Positions 5,241-5,778 of a stretch of 5,778 bases of DNA are shown in pieces. Numbering within the stretch: the stretch's first letter is position 1; each line of letters opens with the position of its first letter. The notes under the pieces are model-generated. The model ran no database searches, was not told where the DNA came from, and was given only the letters and a program-made list of their open reading frames with translations. Made by a program: the position numbers and the translations under genes. This stretch comes from Deltaproteobacteria bacterium (lineage in GTDB: Bacteria > Desulfobacterota > Desulfobacteria > Desulfobacterales > Desulfatirhabdiaceae): positions 1 to 5,778 of the forward strand of contig JAPLJE010000509.1 in assembly GCA_026388755.1 (NCBI GenBank). Reading direction: 5' to 3'.

Positions 5241-5660
5241 ATGGAAGACAAAACAACTTCAAGAGTTCTTAATCGCCGTGTTCACATGGCCAATGAGCGG
5301 ACATTTCTGGCTTGGATCAGAACCAGCATCGGGATCATGGCGTTTGGGTTTGTCGTTGTCAAATTCGCCCTTTTCATCAAGCAGATTGGGGCGTTATTGG
5401 CAACAAGCGGATTTCCGGAAATGCATGTTGTTCAGCCTCCCCATGGGTCTTCGTCATTTTTCGGGATTGCGCTGGTGGGCCTTGGCGCCTTGATGGGGGT
5501 GCTTGCTTTTATCAGATACAAAAAGGTTGAGAAACAAATCGACGAAGATATGTATCAGCCATCCTTGATTCTGGACATTTTGCTGACCCTGTCCGTCCTT
5601 GCCGTTGGGATATTTCTGGTTATCTACCTGATTCATAACACTTCAGGCTTTCTCACTTAA
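5241..5660 (+). CDS. DUF202 family inner-membrane protein (YidH-like)
   Basis: The 139-residue protein carries the DUF202 signature at 15-31, HMANERTFLAWIRTSIG, leading into a first membrane helix at about 28-46. Two more helices follow at about 73-91 and 109-131, giving the three-helix layout of the family. A 25-residue loop (47-72) containing PEMHVVQPPHG separates helices 1 and 2. Family members are small inner-membrane proteins of unknown function. The ATG at 5241 is used because the conserved block begins 15 residues later and the preceding residues (MEDKTTSRVLNRR) look like a normal cytoplasmic N-terminus; the Shine-Dalgarno is weak. The gene is divergent from tatA. A partial gene follows 17 nt downstream, so the two may be co-transcribed. 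A hairpin spans its stop codon. Confidence 0.9.
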   Translation: MEDKTTSRVLNRRVHMANERTFLAWIRTSIGIMAFGFVVVKFALFIKQIGALLATSGFPEMHVVQPPHGSSSFFGIALVGLGALMGVLAFIRYKKVEKQIDEDMYQPSLILDILLTLSVLAVGIFLVIYLIHNTSGFLT

Positions 5661-5670
5661 ATAAAGCCTG
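5644..5670 (+). repeat. Inverted repeat (8-bp stem, 11-nt loop) across the DUF202 stop codon
   Basis: CAGGCTTT at 5644-5651 pairs perfectly with AAAGCCTG at 5663-5670, and two G-U pairs could extend the stem outward. The TAA stop (5658-5660) lies in the loop. There is no uridine run after the stem, so a strong intrinsic terminator is unlikely. The 3' arm touches the stretch just before the next ATG at 5678 and could affect its translation. Confidence 0.45.
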
Positions 5671-5677
5671 GGATTTC

Positions 5678-5778
5678 ATGAATTTCATGCACAACTTCGC
5701 GCGACGCCTTTTGTTTGCTTTTTCCATGCTGGCCGTGATGGCCGGCTTGGTCTGGTTTGCCGCTCATAAAAATTTTCC
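5678..5778 (+). CDS. N-terminus of a membrane-anchored or exported protein, cut by the window edge
   Basis: The frame from the ATG at 5678 is open to the end of the window (33 codons plus 2 bases). The peptide MNFMHNFARRLLFAFSMLAV continues into a hydrophobic stretch (MAGLVWFAA). This is a short basic N-terminus followed by one membrane segment of about 18-20 residues, fitting an uncleaved signal anchor or a Sec signal. A second in-frame ATG at 5687 is an alternative start. The Shine-Dalgarno is poor (CTGGGA at 5668-5673, partly in a hairpin arm). Arg-Arg is present, but the S/T-R-R-x-F-L-K context is missing, so Tat export is not supported. Family and function cannot be told from this fragment. 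It lies 17 nt after the DUF202 gene and is probably in the same operon. Confidence 0.55.
   Translation, partial: MNFMHNFARRLLFAFSMLAVMAGLVWFAAHKNF

Noticed and set aside
4963..5262. N-terminal extension of TatA to 154 residues
   Set aside because: The added residues do not resemble Tat proteins and overlap the divergent DUF202 start, and a strong Shine-Dalgarno marks the internal ATG at 4962.
5188..5530. Additional rightward frames of 101 and 72 codons within the DUF202 gene
   Set aside because: They overlap the DUF202 gene in other frames, and only the 5241-5660 frame carries a recognisable family signature.
5678..5778. Twin-arginine signal peptide on the truncated last gene, given the nearby tatA
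   Set aside because: Arg-Arg is present, but the following residues (LLFAF) lack the S/T-R-R-x-F-L-K consensus. A plain membrane anchor explains the sequence.

Overview
The window looks like chromosomal DNA of a Gram-negative bacterium, most likely a sulfate-reducer-type Desulfobacterota (former Deltaproteobacteria). This rests on the style of the PEP/pyruvate-binding protein, the stand-alone receiver, the two-domain universal stress proteins and the codon usage. It is an inference, because no taxonomic marker gene is present.

Layout. Positions 1-4417 hold a tightly packed rightward gene set: a PEP-synthase-like protein cut by the left edge and broken by two reading-frame changes (near 1275 and near 2123-2130), a stand-alone CheY-like receiver (2255-2641), and two different tandem-domain universal stress proteins (2670-3548 and 3572-4417). 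The receiver and both Usp genes have good Shine-Dalgarno sequences and gaps of under 30 nt, so one transcript is likely; its promoter lies left of the window. Only 36 nt separate this set from a leftward pair: a small three-helix membrane protein of unknown function (4454-4783) downstream of a short tatA (4798-4962). A good sigma70-like promoter sits just ahead of tatA. After a 278-nt AT-rich divergent intergenic region comes a rightward DUF202 membrane protein (5241-5660). The start of another membrane-anchored or exported protein (5678 onward) is cut by the right edge.

How the genes may work together. The left set combines a nucleotide/pyruvate-binding phosphotransfer-type protein, a phosphorylatable receiver and two nucleotide-binding-fold stress proteins. 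That fits a module coupling energy or carbon status to a stress response, but no mechanism can be read from the sequence. The right part is a cell-envelope neighbourhood (a Tat component and small inner-membrane proteins).

I do not see a clear new system such as a defence island, CRISPR array, mobile element or RNA gene. The points most worth a second look are the two frame breaks in the PEP-synthase-like gene, one of them directly after its predicted phospho-histidine codon; the absence of a recognisable PEP-synthase catalytic barrel in that gene; and the unknown membrane protein downstream of tatA.
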